Below are positions 1-7,542 of a stretch of DNA of 63,456 nt, piece after piece. Positions within the stretch are counted from its first letter, which is position 1. Each line of letters starts with the position of its first letter. Origin of the DNA: Kribbella catacumbae DSM 19601 (GTDB lineage Bacteria > Actinomycetota > Actinomycetes > Propionibacteriales > Kribbellaceae). The stretch is taken from assembly GCF_000372465.1 (NCBI RefSeq), contig NZ_AQUZ01000042.1, positions 13,876 through 77,331 of the forward strand, given 5' to 3'. Under the pieces are notes generated by a model, which was not told the DNA's origin, did not search any database, and saw only the letters and a program-made list of their open reading frames with translations. The position numbers were made by a program, and so were the translations under genes.

Positions 1-118
1 GGGTTCGCGCCCTGCCCGAGGGGTTCGCGCTCCGGCCGAGGGGTTCGCGCCCTGCCCGAGGGGTTCGCCAGCAGCGAAGGGGTTCGCCAGTGCCGGAGGG
101 GTTCGCTCCTCGTGGCGT
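1..118. repeat. GGGTTCGC tandem repeats at left edge
   Basis: Imperfect tandem repeats begin GGGTTCGC at about 1, 21, 41, 61, 80 and 99. The first three are 20 bp long and the later ones 19 bp. Units 1 and 3 are identical. From 179 to 260 a second low-complexity tract repeats GCCGGAGC and then GGGTGGGGCCGGGCGC. I see no coding sequence in 1-262; the open frames here are by-products of the repeats. The array is cut by the window edge, so its full extent is unknown. Confidence 0.75.
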
Positions 119-150
119 GGTTCGCCCCCTGGCAGAACAGGGGGCGAACC
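119..150. terminator. strong GC hairpin
   Basis: A perfect 13-bp stem (119-131 pairs with 138-150, GGTTCGCCCCCTG) closes a 6-nt loop. It lies about 110 bp beyond the stop of the minus-strand MBL gene. It has no T tract, as is common for actinobacterial terminators. The stem reuses the GGTTCGC core of the neighbouring tandem repeats, so it may have arisen from an inverted repeat unit. Confidence 0.5.
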
Positions 151-262
151 CCCGGAGGAGGGGTGAAGCACACCGAAGGAGGCCGGAGCCGCGCAGCCGG
201 AGCCGGGCGCAGCCGGAGCTGGGCGCGGGTGGGGCCGGGCGCGGGTGGGGCCGGGCGCGGGG

Positions 263-1045
263 TTAGGGGTTTAGGTAGGCGAGTTGGGCTTGGACTGAGC
301 GCTCGGCTGCGGGCCACAGGATTGGGTCCACGTCGGCGTAGACGTGGTGGACGATTGCTTCGGCGGTGGTGTGGCCGGCGGCTAGGGCGGTGCGGACCTG
401 GTTTAGGCGTTCGTGGCGGTGGTTGAGGTAGTAGGTGAGGACGGCGTTTGGGTCGTTGATGACCGGGCCGTGGCCGGGTAGGAGGCGTTGTACGCCGGCT
501 GGGGAGTTGGCGAAGGCTCGGAGGCTTTCGAGGGAGTCCAGGTAGGGGCCTAGGGCTCCGTCGGGGTGGGCGACGACTGACGTACCGCGGCCGAGGACGG
601 TGTCGCCGGTGAGGAGTGAGCCGTCCTGTGGGAGCCAGAAGCAGACCGAGTCCATCGTGTGGCCGGGAGTCGGCAGCACTTCGATGCGCAGGTCGCCTGA
701 GGTGATCACGTCGCCCTCAGCAAGGCCGCGGGCGTGGTCCGTGGGGATGCGGAAGGCGGGGTCGACTGAGCGCACCGGGCAGTTCGCCTGCGATGCGAAC
801 CACGCCGCGCCTTCGGAGTGGTCGAAGTGGCCGTGGGTGAGCAGCACCGACGTCACCGAGTACTGCGCGACTGCGTCGAGCACGGCGCGCAGGTGTTCCT
901 CGAGCATCGGTCCTGGGTCGACCACGACGGCGGAGCCTGCGCCGGGAGCCCGGAGGATCCAGGTGTTGGTGCCGTCCAGCGTCATCGGGCCTGGGTTGGG
1001 CGCGAGGAGGCGGGACGCGTAGTCGGTGACTGGCTCGACGGTCAT
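263..1045 (-). CDS. MBL-fold metallo-hydrolase (LACTB2-like)
   Basis: A 260-residue metallo-beta-lactamase-fold hydrolase. The metal-binding motif HGHFDH is at residues 71-76, with further ligands expected at His129 (PGHT) and Asp148 (GDTV), and a late GHG motif. Length and the C-terminal helical region resemble the LACTB2/Rv3677c group. The substrate is unknown; related proteins include nucleases and thioesterases. I chose ATG 1045 because homology starts there and it overlaps the stop of the upstream Nudix gene as ATGA, implying translational coupling. In Mycobacterium tuberculosis the equivalent gene also neighbours RidA and the ArsA-like pair. Cytosolic. Confidence 0.88.
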   Translation of the reverse strand: MTVEPVTDYASRLLAPNPGPMTLDGTNTWILRAPGAGSAVVVDPGPMLEEHLRAVLDAVAQYSVTSVLLTHGHFDHSEGAAWFASQANCPVRSVDPAFRIPTDHARGLAEGDVITSGDLRIEVLPTPGHTMDSVCFWLPQDGSLLTGDTVLGRGTSVVAHPDGALGPYLDSLESLRAFANSPAGVQRLLPGHGPVINDPNAVLTYYLNHRHERLNQVRTALAAGHTTAEAIVHHVYADVDPILWPAAERSVQAQLAYLNP

Positions 1046-1872
1046 GTGGTCTCCAGGAAGGCCTGGCCGTTCTCCACCCGCATGGTCGGCATGATCGGCC
1101 GGATCTCGCGGTCGGCGGAGGCTGCCAGCGCGTCGGCGACGGTGCCGTACGGCGTGAGGTCCAGGCAGCACAGGTAGGTCGGCGGGAGCATCAGCATCTC
1201 GCCCGCCTCGACCGCGCGGACCGCCTCCGCCGGGAGCATCCACGCGACCTGGTCGGACTCGCTGGTCACGTCGCGGGTGACCTGTCCGGCGGGGAGGGCC
1301 GCGACGAAGAAGCGGGTGTCGTAGCGACGGGGCTCGAACTCGGGGGTGATCCAGTGCGCCCACGCGCCGAGCAGGTCGGCACGCAGTACCAGGCCCCGGC
1401 CGTGCAGGAAGTCGGCGAACCCGAGTTCGCGTGACTCCAGCGCAACCCGGTCGGCCTCCCAGTCGTCGCCGGTGGTGTCACCGACGATGGACTCGTTGGA
1501 GGGACCGGCCAGCAGGACACCTGATTCCTCGAAGGTCTCCCGTACTGCGGCCGCCACGTACGCCGCGGCTGTGTCGGCGGCGCAGCCCAGGCGTTCGCCG
1601 AACCACTCGGGCGGGGGTCCTGACCAGGAGTCGGCGATCGAGGAGTCGGTGGGGTCCACGCGTCCGCCGGGGAACACGGTCATCCCCGCGGCGAACGCCA
1701 TGCTCTGCTGGCGCCGCAGCAGGTAGACCTCTGGTCCCGCCGCGCTGTCGCGCAACAGGATCACCGTCGAGGCCGGCCGCGGCTCGGCCGCTGTGCGGCC
1801 CTCGTGGACAAAGGAGAGCGCCTCAGCAGCCATCCGACCGGAAAGCAGCTGCGACTTCAGATCCCGAACCAC
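1042..1872 (-). CDS. Nudix hydrolase
   Basis: A Nudix-fold pyrophosphohydrolase of about 276 residues. The N-terminal half carries VFPGGRVDP. The Nudix box core follows as REtfEESG, so the metal-binding glutamates look intact. There is an insertion between the GG of the box and the RE helix, as in the larger NUDT8/NUDT19-type (CoA or acyl-CoA) members, but the substrate cannot be read from sequence. The start is uncertain. GTG 1872 has GGAGG just upstream; the alternative ATG 1833 lacks a visible ribosome site. The stop overlaps the MBL start by 4 nt, so the two are probably one operon. Confidence 0.85.
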   Translation of the reverse strand: MVRDLKSQLLSGRMAAEALSFVHEGRTAAEPRPASTVILLRDSAAGPEVYLLRRQQSMAFAAGMTVFPGGRVDPTDSSIADSWSGPPPEWFGERLGCAADTAAAYVAAAVRETFEESGVLLAGPSNESIVGDTTGDDWEADRVALESRELGFADFLHGRGLVLRADLLGAWAHWITPEFEPRRYDTRFFVAALPAGQVTRDVTSESDQVAWMLPAEAVRAVEAGEMLMLPPTYLCCLDLTPYGTVADALAASADREIRPIMPTMRVENGQAFLETT

Positions 1873-1966
1873 TGCACCTCCAGATCGTTGACCACCCACC
1901 CTGCACAGCAGGCGGCCGGTCCGCCAGCACCACGAGCCGCGTGGTGGCAGTGGCCCCGGCCGCCGG

Positions 1967-2184
1967 GGGTGGCGGCGCTGCAATCTATTGGGCGGCTCCG
2001 CCTGTACTGCGAGCGGACGGCGCGGCTTAGTGCTGCTCGCCCGCCGGGTGGCGGCGCTGCTGTCTGTGGGCGGCTCCGCCTGTACTGCGAGCGGACGGTG
2101 CCGCTTAGTGCTGCTCGCCCGCGGGGTGCTGATGCTGCGGGTGGCGGCGCTGCTGTCTGTTGGGCGGCGCCGCCACCCGCAGGG
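1967..2184. repeat. ~79-bp direct repeats in intergenic gap
   Basis: The gap between the Nudix and RidA genes contains three copies of a block starting GGGTGGCGGCGCTG (1967, 2046, 2139). Two are followed by a shared segment that includes GGCGGCTCCGCCTG and GCTTAGTGCTGCTCGCCC. Copies are 78-79 bp apart with a 1-nt indel. Open frames run through the block but none shows homology. The stretch 1873-1966 shows nothing recognisable. Confidence 0.7.
2139..2178 (-). terminator. hairpin downstream of ridA-like gene
   Basis: A 12-bp perfect stem, GGGTGGCGGCGC (2139-2150) against GCGCCGCCACCC (2167-2178), with a 16-nt loop. It sits 6 bp beyond the RidA stop in the direction of transcription, so it is a likely terminator built from the last repeat copy. 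Confidence 0.5.
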
Positions 2185-2646
2185 TTAGACAACCTCGACG
2201 ATGAGTTCTACCTCGACGGGGGCGTCCAGGGGGAGGACGGGGACGCCGACGGCGGAGCGGGCGTGTTGGCCGGCTTCGGCGAAGACCTGGCCGAAGAGCT
2301 CGGAGGCTCCGTTGGCGACCTGGGGCTGGCCGGTGAAGTCGGGCGTGGAGGCGATGAAGGCGACCGCCTTGACGATCCGTTTGACGTTCGCCAGGTCGCC
2401 GATCTCCGCCTTGACCGCGGCGAGGGCGTTCAGCGCACACTGCTGGGCGCATTCGCTGGCGACCTCGGCGGTGACGGCGTCGCCGACCTTGCCGGTGGCG
2501 ATCAGGGCGCCGTCCCGCAGCGGCAGCTGACCGGACGTGTAGACGAGGTTGCCGGTCCGCACCGCGGGTACGTAGGCGGCGACAGGCTTGGCGACCTCGG
2601 GCAGCTTCAGGCCGAGCTCGGCCAGCTTCTCCTCGGGGTGGCTCAT
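2185..2646 (-). CDS. RidA/YjgF family protein
   Basis: A 153-residue Rid-superfamily protein covering the whole single-domain fold. TSGQLPLRDG lies near the N-terminus and ends in an arginine. The C-terminal HARSAVGVPVLPLDAPVEVE segment carries the arginine and acidic residues of the active cleft. RidA hydrolyses reactive enamine/imine intermediates from PLP enzymes; this longer, actinobacterial Rv3678c-like branch has no assigned substrate. It starts inside the stop of the upstream DUF4177 gene (ATGA), so the two are co-translated. Cytosolic, expected trimer. Confidence 0.88.
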   Translation of the reverse strand: MSHPEEKLAELGLKLPEVAKPVAAYVPAVRTGNLVYTSGQLPLRDGALIATGKVGDAVTAEVASECAQQCALNALAAVKAEIGDLANVKRIVKAVAFIASTPDFTGQPQVANGASELFGQVFAEAGQHARSAVGVPVLPLDAPVEVELIVEVV

Positions 2647-2804
2647 GATTCGGTGATCTCCCGCTTCAGGTAGGCGACCAGGTTCTCCGGGTTCAGGCCC
2701 GGGACGACCTGGACCAGCTCCCAGCCATCCTGACCCCAGTTGTCGAGGATCTCCTTGGTCGCGTGGACCAGGAGCGGCACGGTGGAGTACTCGAACTTCT
2801 TCAT
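2643..2804 (-). CDS. DUF4177-type small protein
   Basis: A 53-residue protein starting MKKFEYSTVPLL. It has the GWELVQVVPG core and the YLKREI ending typical of DUF4177 proteins. Function is unknown. The short gene is conserved at this place in actinobacteria (Rv3678A position in M. tuberculosis). I use ATG 2804 because homology begins there; a longer in-frame extension to 2849 would run into the promoter region shared with the divergent ATPase genes. Its stop overlaps the RidA start. Confidence 0.8.
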   Translation of the reverse strand: MKKFEYSTVPLLVHATKEILDNWGQDGWELVQVVPGLNPENLVAYLKREITES

Positions 2805-2866
2805 AAGGTGGACTCTAACGGGCTCCTGTCCCGGACTGCTGTGGCCCACCGCCTACGCTGGGCAGC

Positions 2867-3817
2867 ATGGCAAGGCTGCATGTGGTCACCGGCAAAGGCG
2901 GGACCGGCAAGACGACGGTGGCTGCTGCCATGGCGCTCGCGCTGGCCGACCAGGGCAAGCGGATCCTGCTCGTCGAAGTCGAGGGCCGGCAGGGGCTCGC
3001 ACAGCTCTTCGACGTACCCCCGCTCCCGTACGTCGAACGCCGTATCGCCGTCGGACCCGCCGGGGGCGAGGTCTACGCACTCGCGGTGGACGCCGAAGCG
3101 GCCTTGCTTGAGTACCTCGACATGTACTACCACCTCGGTCGCGCAGGGAAGGCGCTGGACAAGGTGGGCGCCGTCGACTTCGTCACCACCATCGCGCCGG
3201 GGCTGCGGGACGTACTCCTGACCGGCAAGGTCTACGAGGCGACCCGCCGCAAGGCACACGGCCGCCTCGCGTACGACGCCGTCGTCCTGGATGCACCACC
3301 GACCGGACGGATCGGGCGGTTCCTCAACGTGAACCACGAGGTCGCCGGGCTCGCCAAGGTCGGGCCGATCCGCAACCAGGCGGACGCGATCATGGGCATG
3401 CTGCGTTCGGACGTCACCCGGATCCACCTGGTCACGCTGCTCGAGGAGATGCCCGTCCAGGAGACGCTGGATGCCGTGGAGCAACTGGAGTCCCTGGACC
3501 TCAAGGTCGGTTCGATCGTGGTGAACATGGTCAGGCACAGCCCGCTCGACGATGACGCGTTAGCCCTTGCGGTGAAGGAGAAACTCCCCGCGACCGAGCT
3601 CACCCGCGGACTCAAGGCGGCCGGGATCCCTGCCACCAAAGAGCTGACCAGCGCGCTGGCGCAGGAGGCGCACGACCACGCAGTACGGGTGGGGCTGGAA
3701 CGCGAGAACCGGGACCGGATTGATGCCTTGGGCAAGAAAGTGACCGAGCTGGCGTTGCTGCCGGACGGGATCGACCACGGCGCACTGTTCGACCTGGCCG
3801 AGGAGCTGCGCGGATGA
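2867..3817 (+). CDS. ArsA/Get3-like ATPase, first subunit
   Basis: A 316-residue P-loop ATPase of the ArsA/GET3 family. The deviant Walker A GKGGTGKTT is at residues 9-17 with the signature lysine present, and a switch-like DAPPTGR follows near residue 145. It corresponds to Rv3679 of M. tuberculosis (named BagA there), which works with the next gene's product. No arsenic-resistance partners are nearby, so anion pumping is unlikely; a Get3-like client-handling or metabolic-stress role is the better inference. It overlaps the second ATPase by 4 nt (ATGA) and is divergent from the DUF4177-RidA pair. Cytosolic. Confidence 0.88.
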   Translation: MARLHVVTGKGGTGKTTVAAAMALALADQGKRILLVEVEGRQGLAQLFDVPPLPYVERRIAVGPAGGEVYALAVDAEAALLEYLDMYYHLGRAGKALDKVGAVDFVTTIAPGLRDVLLTGKVYEATRRKAHGRLAYDAVVLDAPPTGRIGRFLNVNHEVAGLAKVGPIRNQADAIMGMLRSDVTRIHLVTLLEEMPVQETLDAVEQLESLDLKVGSIVVNMVRHSPLDDDALALAVKEKLPATELTRGLKAAGIPATKELTSALAQEAHDHAVRVGLERENRDRIDALGKKVTELALLPDGIDHGALFDLAEELRG

Positions 3818-4935
3818 CAGCCCTCGACCTCGATGCCCTGATCGACGATCCGGGCACGCGGATCATCGTGACCTGCGGAGCCGGTGGCGTCGGCAAGACG
3901 ACGACTGCCGCCGCTCTCGGGCTGCGCGCCGCCGAGCGTGGGCGGAAGGTCGTCGTCCTGACGATCGATCCGGCCCGCAGGCTGGCGCAGTCGCTCGGCC
4001 TGACCGAGCTGGACAACACGCCTCGCGCGGTCGCCGACGTCGACCCGGCGAACGGCGGCCGGCTGGACGCGATGATGCTGGACATGAAGCGCACTTTCGA
4101 CGAGGTGGTGCTCGCGCACGCCACGCCGGAGAAGGCCGAGCAGATCCTCGCGAATCCCTTCTACGTGGCGCTTTCGTCGTCGTTCGCGGGGACGCAGGAG
4201 TACATGGCGATGGAGAAGCTCGGGCAGCTGCACAAGCAGGCCAAGCGGACCGGCGACTGGGATCTGATCGTCGTGGACACACCGCCCTCGAGGTCGGCGC
4301 TGGACTTCCTGGATGCGCCGGAGCGGTTGGCGTCATTGCTGGAAGGGCGGTTTCTGCGGTTGCTGCTGGCACCCGCACGAGGTCCGCTGCGGTTGATGTC
4401 GGCCGGGGTGAACCTGGCGATGTCGGTGATGAACAAGGTGCTCGGCGCGCAGGTGCTGACCGACGTACAGACCTTTGCTGCTGCCTTCGACACGCTCTTC
4501 GGCGGATTCCGGGAGCGGGCCGACAAGACGGTCGCGCTGCTGCGGGAGCCGCATACGGCGTTCCTGGTGGTGGCCGCGCCGCAGAACGACGCGCTGCGCG
4601 AAGCGTCGTACTTCACTGAGCGCCTCCGCGAGGAGAAGATGCCGCTCGCCGGCGTCGTCCTCAACCGGGTGACGACCACGCACGTACCGGAGCTGTCCGC
4701 CGAGCAGTCACTGGCCGCCGCCGAGCGGCTGGAGTCCAGCAAGAAGTCAGCACTGACTGCCGCCGTACTGCGCTTGCACGCCGACCGCATGCAGCAGGTC
4801 GTCAGCGACCGCAAACGCGCCGACCGCTTCCACCGAGGCCACCGCTCGATCCCGACCGTCGACGTCCCCGCCCTCCCCGACGACGTCCACGACCTCACCG
4901 GCCTCCGCGCCATCGGCGAACTCCTGACCGCCTGA
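3814..4935 (+). CDS. ArsA/Get3-like ATPase, second subunit
   Basis: A 373-residue partner ATPase equivalent to Rv3680 (BagB). The P-loop reads GAGGVGKTT (about residues 22-30), so the deviant-Walker lysine of the first subunit is alanine here. The switch motif is DTPPSRSALDFL. One subunit with and one without the signature lysine suggests an asymmetric heterodimer in which trans-activation of ATP hydrolysis comes from only one side; that is inference. Start ATG 3814 is fixed by the 4-nt overlap with the upstream gene. Cytosolic. Confidence 0.88.
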   Translation: MTALDLDALIDDPGTRIIVTCGAGGVGKTTTAAALGLRAAERGRKVVVLTIDPARRLAQSLGLTELDNTPRAVADVDPANGGRLDAMMLDMKRTFDEVVLAHATPEKAEQILANPFYVALSSSFAGTQEYMAMEKLGQLHKQAKRTGDWDLIVVDTPPSRSALDFLDAPERLASLLEGRFLRLLLAPARGPLRLMSAGVNLAMSVMNKVLGAQVLTDVQTFAAAFDTLFGGFRERADKTVALLREPHTAFLVVAAPQNDALREASYFTERLREEKMPLAGVVLNRVTTTHVPELSAEQSLAAAERLESSKKSALTAAVLRLHADRMQQVVSDRKRADRFHRGHRSIPTVDVPALPDDVHDLTGLRAIGELLTA

Positions 4936-4995
4936 CCGCTTTTCACCCTCAGCGAACGCTCGCGGTGCCCGGGAATGACCTGGTCAAGGTCACGG

Positions 4996-5014
4996 TTGAG
5001 CCTGTCAGACTCAA
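4996..5014. promoter_or_regulatory. HAIR element (HspR operator) before lon
   Basis: TTGAGC, seven bases, then ACTCAA. This fits the HspR-associated inverted repeat (consensus CTTGAGT-N7-ACTCAAG) at all but the outermost positions and one inner base. It ends 23 bp upstream of the lon GTG, where a repressor would block the promoter. HspR control of lon is known in Streptomyces. Confidence 0.8.
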
Positions 5015-5037
5015 TCTTCAACAGAGGGTGTGACAGC

Positions 5038-7389
5038 GTGACTGAGACGTTGAATCTTCCTGTTCTTCCGCTCGACGACGTCGTGGTCCTGCCTGGAATG
5101 GTCGTGCCGGTCCGGCTGGCCGATACCGAGGCACGCGCCGCCATCGACGCCGCACAGGCCTCCGGGCAGGACCAGGTCCTGCTGGTGCCGCGCCTGGACG
5201 GGAAATATGCCAAGGCCGGGACGCTCGGCGAGATCGAGCAGATCGGCAGGTTGCCTGGCGGAGCCCAGGCAGCCGTGATCCGGGGTTCCGCCCGGGTCCT
5301 GATCGGCGCGGGGACCACTGGTCCCGGCGCGGCCCTGTGGGTCGGCGCGACCGTGCTGGACGAATCCACCGACAACAAGTCCGCCGAGCTCGCTCGTGAC
5401 TACAAGGCCCTGGTGACCACGGTGCTGGAGCGCCGCGAAGCCTGGCAGGTCATCGACTCGGTGAAGCAGGTGAACAACCCCGCGGAGCTGGCCGACCTGG
5501 CCGGTTACGCGTCGTACCTGAGCAACGAGCAGAAGAGCTGGCTGCTGGAGACTCCTGACGTCTCCGAGCGGCTGACCAAGCTGATCGGCTGGGTGCGGGA
5601 CCACCTCGCCGAGCTCGAGGTCTCCGAGACGATCCAGAAGGATGTCCAGGAGGGCATGGAGAAGCAGCAACGGGAGTTCCTGCTGCGCCAGCAGCTGGCC
5701 GCAGTACGCAAGGAACTGGCGGAGCTGGATGGGAAGGCCGAGTCCGAAGAGGAGGACTACCGCGCCCGCGTCGAGGCCGCCGACCTGCCCGAGCACGTCC
5801 GCAAGGCCGCGCTCGCCGAGGTCGACAAGCTGGAACGTACTGCGGAGCAGTCCCCCGACGTCGGCTGGATCCGGACCTGGCTGGACACCGTTCTCGAGCT
5901 GCCGTGGAACGAGCGGACCGAGGACGGCTACGACCTCCGTGAGGCCAGGGCGATCCTGGACGCGGACCACGCGGGCCTGGACGACGTCAAGGAGCGCATC
6001 ACCGAGTACCTGGCCGTACGCCGCCGCAGGGCGGACCGTGGGTTGGGAGTAGTCGGTGGACGCCGCAGTGGCGCAGTACTGGCGCTCGTCGGGCCTCCTG
6101 GTGTCGGCAAGACCTCGCTGGGTGAGTCCGTGGCGCGTGCGATGGGCCGTAAGTTCGTCCGGGTCGCACTGGGCGGAGTACGGGACGAGGCCGAGATCCG
6201 CGGTCACCGCCGGACGTACGTCGGGGCGCTGCCCGGGCGGATCGTCAGGGCGATCACCGAGGCGGGTTCGATGAACCCGGTGGTGTTGCTGGACGAGATC
6301 GACAAGGTGGGTGCGGACTACCGGGGCGACCCGACGGCCGCGCTGCTGGAGGTCCTCGACCCGGCGCAGAACCACACCTTCCGGGACCACTACCTGGAGG
6401 TCGAGCTGGACCTGTCGGACGTGGTGTTCCTGGCCACGGCCAACGTGCTCGACTCGATCCCGGCACCGCTGCTGGACCGGATGGAACTGGTGCAACTCGA
6501 CGGCTACACCGAGGACGAGAAGGTCACCATCGCCCGCGACCACCTGCTCCCGCGCCAGCTGGACCGGGCCGGTCTGTCGGCCGAGGAGGTCGCCATCGAC
6601 GACTCGGCACTGCGGTTGCTGGCCGGCGAGTACACGCGAGAGGCCGGCGTACGGCAGCTCGAGCGTTCGATCGCCCGCGTACTTCGGAAGGTCACGGCCA
6701 AGCTCGCTCTGGGTGAGGAGCTGGGTTCCCTGGCTATTGGTGCCGGAGAGCTGAAGGGCTATCTGGGGTCGCCCAAGTTCACGCCGGACTCGGCGGAGCG
6801 TACGGCGCTGCCGGGTGTGGCGACTGGCTTGGCGGTCACGGGTGCCGGCGGTGACGTGCTCTTCATCGAGGCGTCGCTGGCGGACAAGGAGACCGGCCCG
6901 ACCGGGGTCACGTTGACGGGGCAGCTCGGCGACGTGATGAAGGAGTCGGCGCAGATCGCGCTGTCCTACCTGCGGTCGCACGGTGCGGAGCTGGGCCTCC
7001 CGGTCGGCGATCTGGCCGAGCGGAACACCCACATCCACGTGCCTGCGGGCGCAGTACCGAAGGACGGGCCGTCGGCCGGTGTCACGATGACGACGGCGCT
7101 CGCGTCGCTGCTGTCGGGACGGCCGGTGCGGTCGGAGGTCGCGATGACTGGTGAGGTGTCGCTGACTGGACGGGTGCTGCCGATCGGTGGGGTGAAGCAG
7201 AAGCTGCTCGCCGCCCACCGGGCCGGGCTGACCACGATCCTGATCCCGAAGCGCAACGAGCCGGATCTGGAGGACGTGCCGGAGTCGGTGCTGTCGGAGC
7301 TGACGGTGCACCCCGTGAGCGACGTACGGCAGGTGCTGGAACTGGCGCTGGAACCAGCTCAGGTGGACGCGCGACAGTTCGCTGCCTGA
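5038..7389 (+). CDS. lon: ATP-dependent protease Lon
   Basis: A 783-residue LonA protease. In order: N-terminal LAN substrate-recognition domain (about 1-200), coiled-coil linker, AAA+ module with Walker A GPPGVGKTS near residue 350 and Walker B LLDEIDK near 420, and a C-terminal Ser-Lys protease. The dyad is Ser679 in DGPSAG and Lys722 in GGVKQK, identical in number to E. coli Lon. GTG 5038 is chosen for its GAGGG ribosome site 9 nt upstream; an upstream in-frame ATG at 4975 would place the HAIR operator inside the gene. Degrades misfolded and short-lived regulators. Probably heat-induced through HspR. Confidence 0.95.
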   Translation: MTETLNLPVLPLDDVVVLPGMVVPVRLADTEARAAIDAAQASGQDQVLLVPRLDGKYAKAGTLGEIEQIGRLPGGAQAAVIRGSARVLIGAGTTGPGAALWVGATVLDESTDNKSAELARDYKALVTTVLERREAWQVIDSVKQVNNPAELADLAGYASYLSNEQKSWLLETPDVSERLTKLIGWVRDHLAELEVSETIQKDVQEGMEKQQREFLLRQQLAAVRKELAELDGKAESEEEDYRARVEAADLPEHVRKAALAEVDKLERTAEQSPDVGWIRTWLDTVLELPWNERTEDGYDLREARAILDADHAGLDDVKERITEYLAVRRRRADRGLGVVGGRRSGAVLALVGPPGVGKTSLGESVARAMGRKFVRVALGGVRDEAEIRGHRRTYVGALPGRIVRAITEAGSMNPVVLLDEIDKVGADYRGDPTAALLEVLDPAQNHTFRDHYLEVELDLSDVVFLATANVLDSIPAPLLDRMELVQLDGYTEDEKVTIARDHLLPRQLDRAGLSAEEVAIDDSALRLLAGEYTREAGVRQLERSIARVLRKVTAKLALGEELGSLAIGAGELKGYLGSPKFTPDSAERTALPGVATGLAVTGAGGDVLFIEASLADKETGPTGVTLTGQLGDVMKESAQIALSYLRSHGAELGLPVGDLAERNTHIHVPAGAVPKDGPSAGVTMTTALASLLSGRPVRSEVAMTGEVSLTGRVLPIGGVKQKLLAAHRAGLTTILIPKRNEPDLEDVPESVLSELTVHPVSDVRQVLELALEPAQVDARQFAA

Positions 7390-7402
7390 GTTCGTACGAA
7401 CA

Positions 7403-7439
7403 AGCCGGCGGGACTCATCTTCGATGGGTCTCGCCGGCT
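7403..7439 (+). terminator. lon terminator
   Basis: A long hairpin: AGCCGGCG at 7403 pairs with CGCCGGCT ending at 7439. Further pairing of GAC-CAT with ATG-GTC brackets a TTCG-type tetraloop. It is preceded by the 12-bp palindrome GTTCGTACGAAC at 7390-7401, directly after the lon stop. Confidence 0.8.
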
Positions 7440-7542
7440 GTCGCGCATCTGGAGTACGACGCTTGAAACCACGCTCAGGTTGACGTGACATAAAACACAT
7501 TCGAGGAATTGGCGTGGCGCTCTGATCCCGTAGGCTCGTGCC

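Noticed and set aside
1..118. CRISPR array
   Set aside because: Repeats are head-to-tail 19-20 bp without unique spacers, and no cas genes are present.
1804..2673. Long plus-strand frame over the repeats and ridA-like gene
   Set aside because: Antisense to a clear RidA protein and built of direct repeats.
2867..4935. Arsenite efflux operon (arsA)
   Set aside because: No arsB, arsD or metal regulator nearby; synteny points to the Rv3679/Rv3680 Get3-like pair.
5011..7500. Long open frame antisense to lon
   Set aside because: It mirrors the lon codon pattern, has no ribosome site and no recognisable protein features; a GC-bias shadow.
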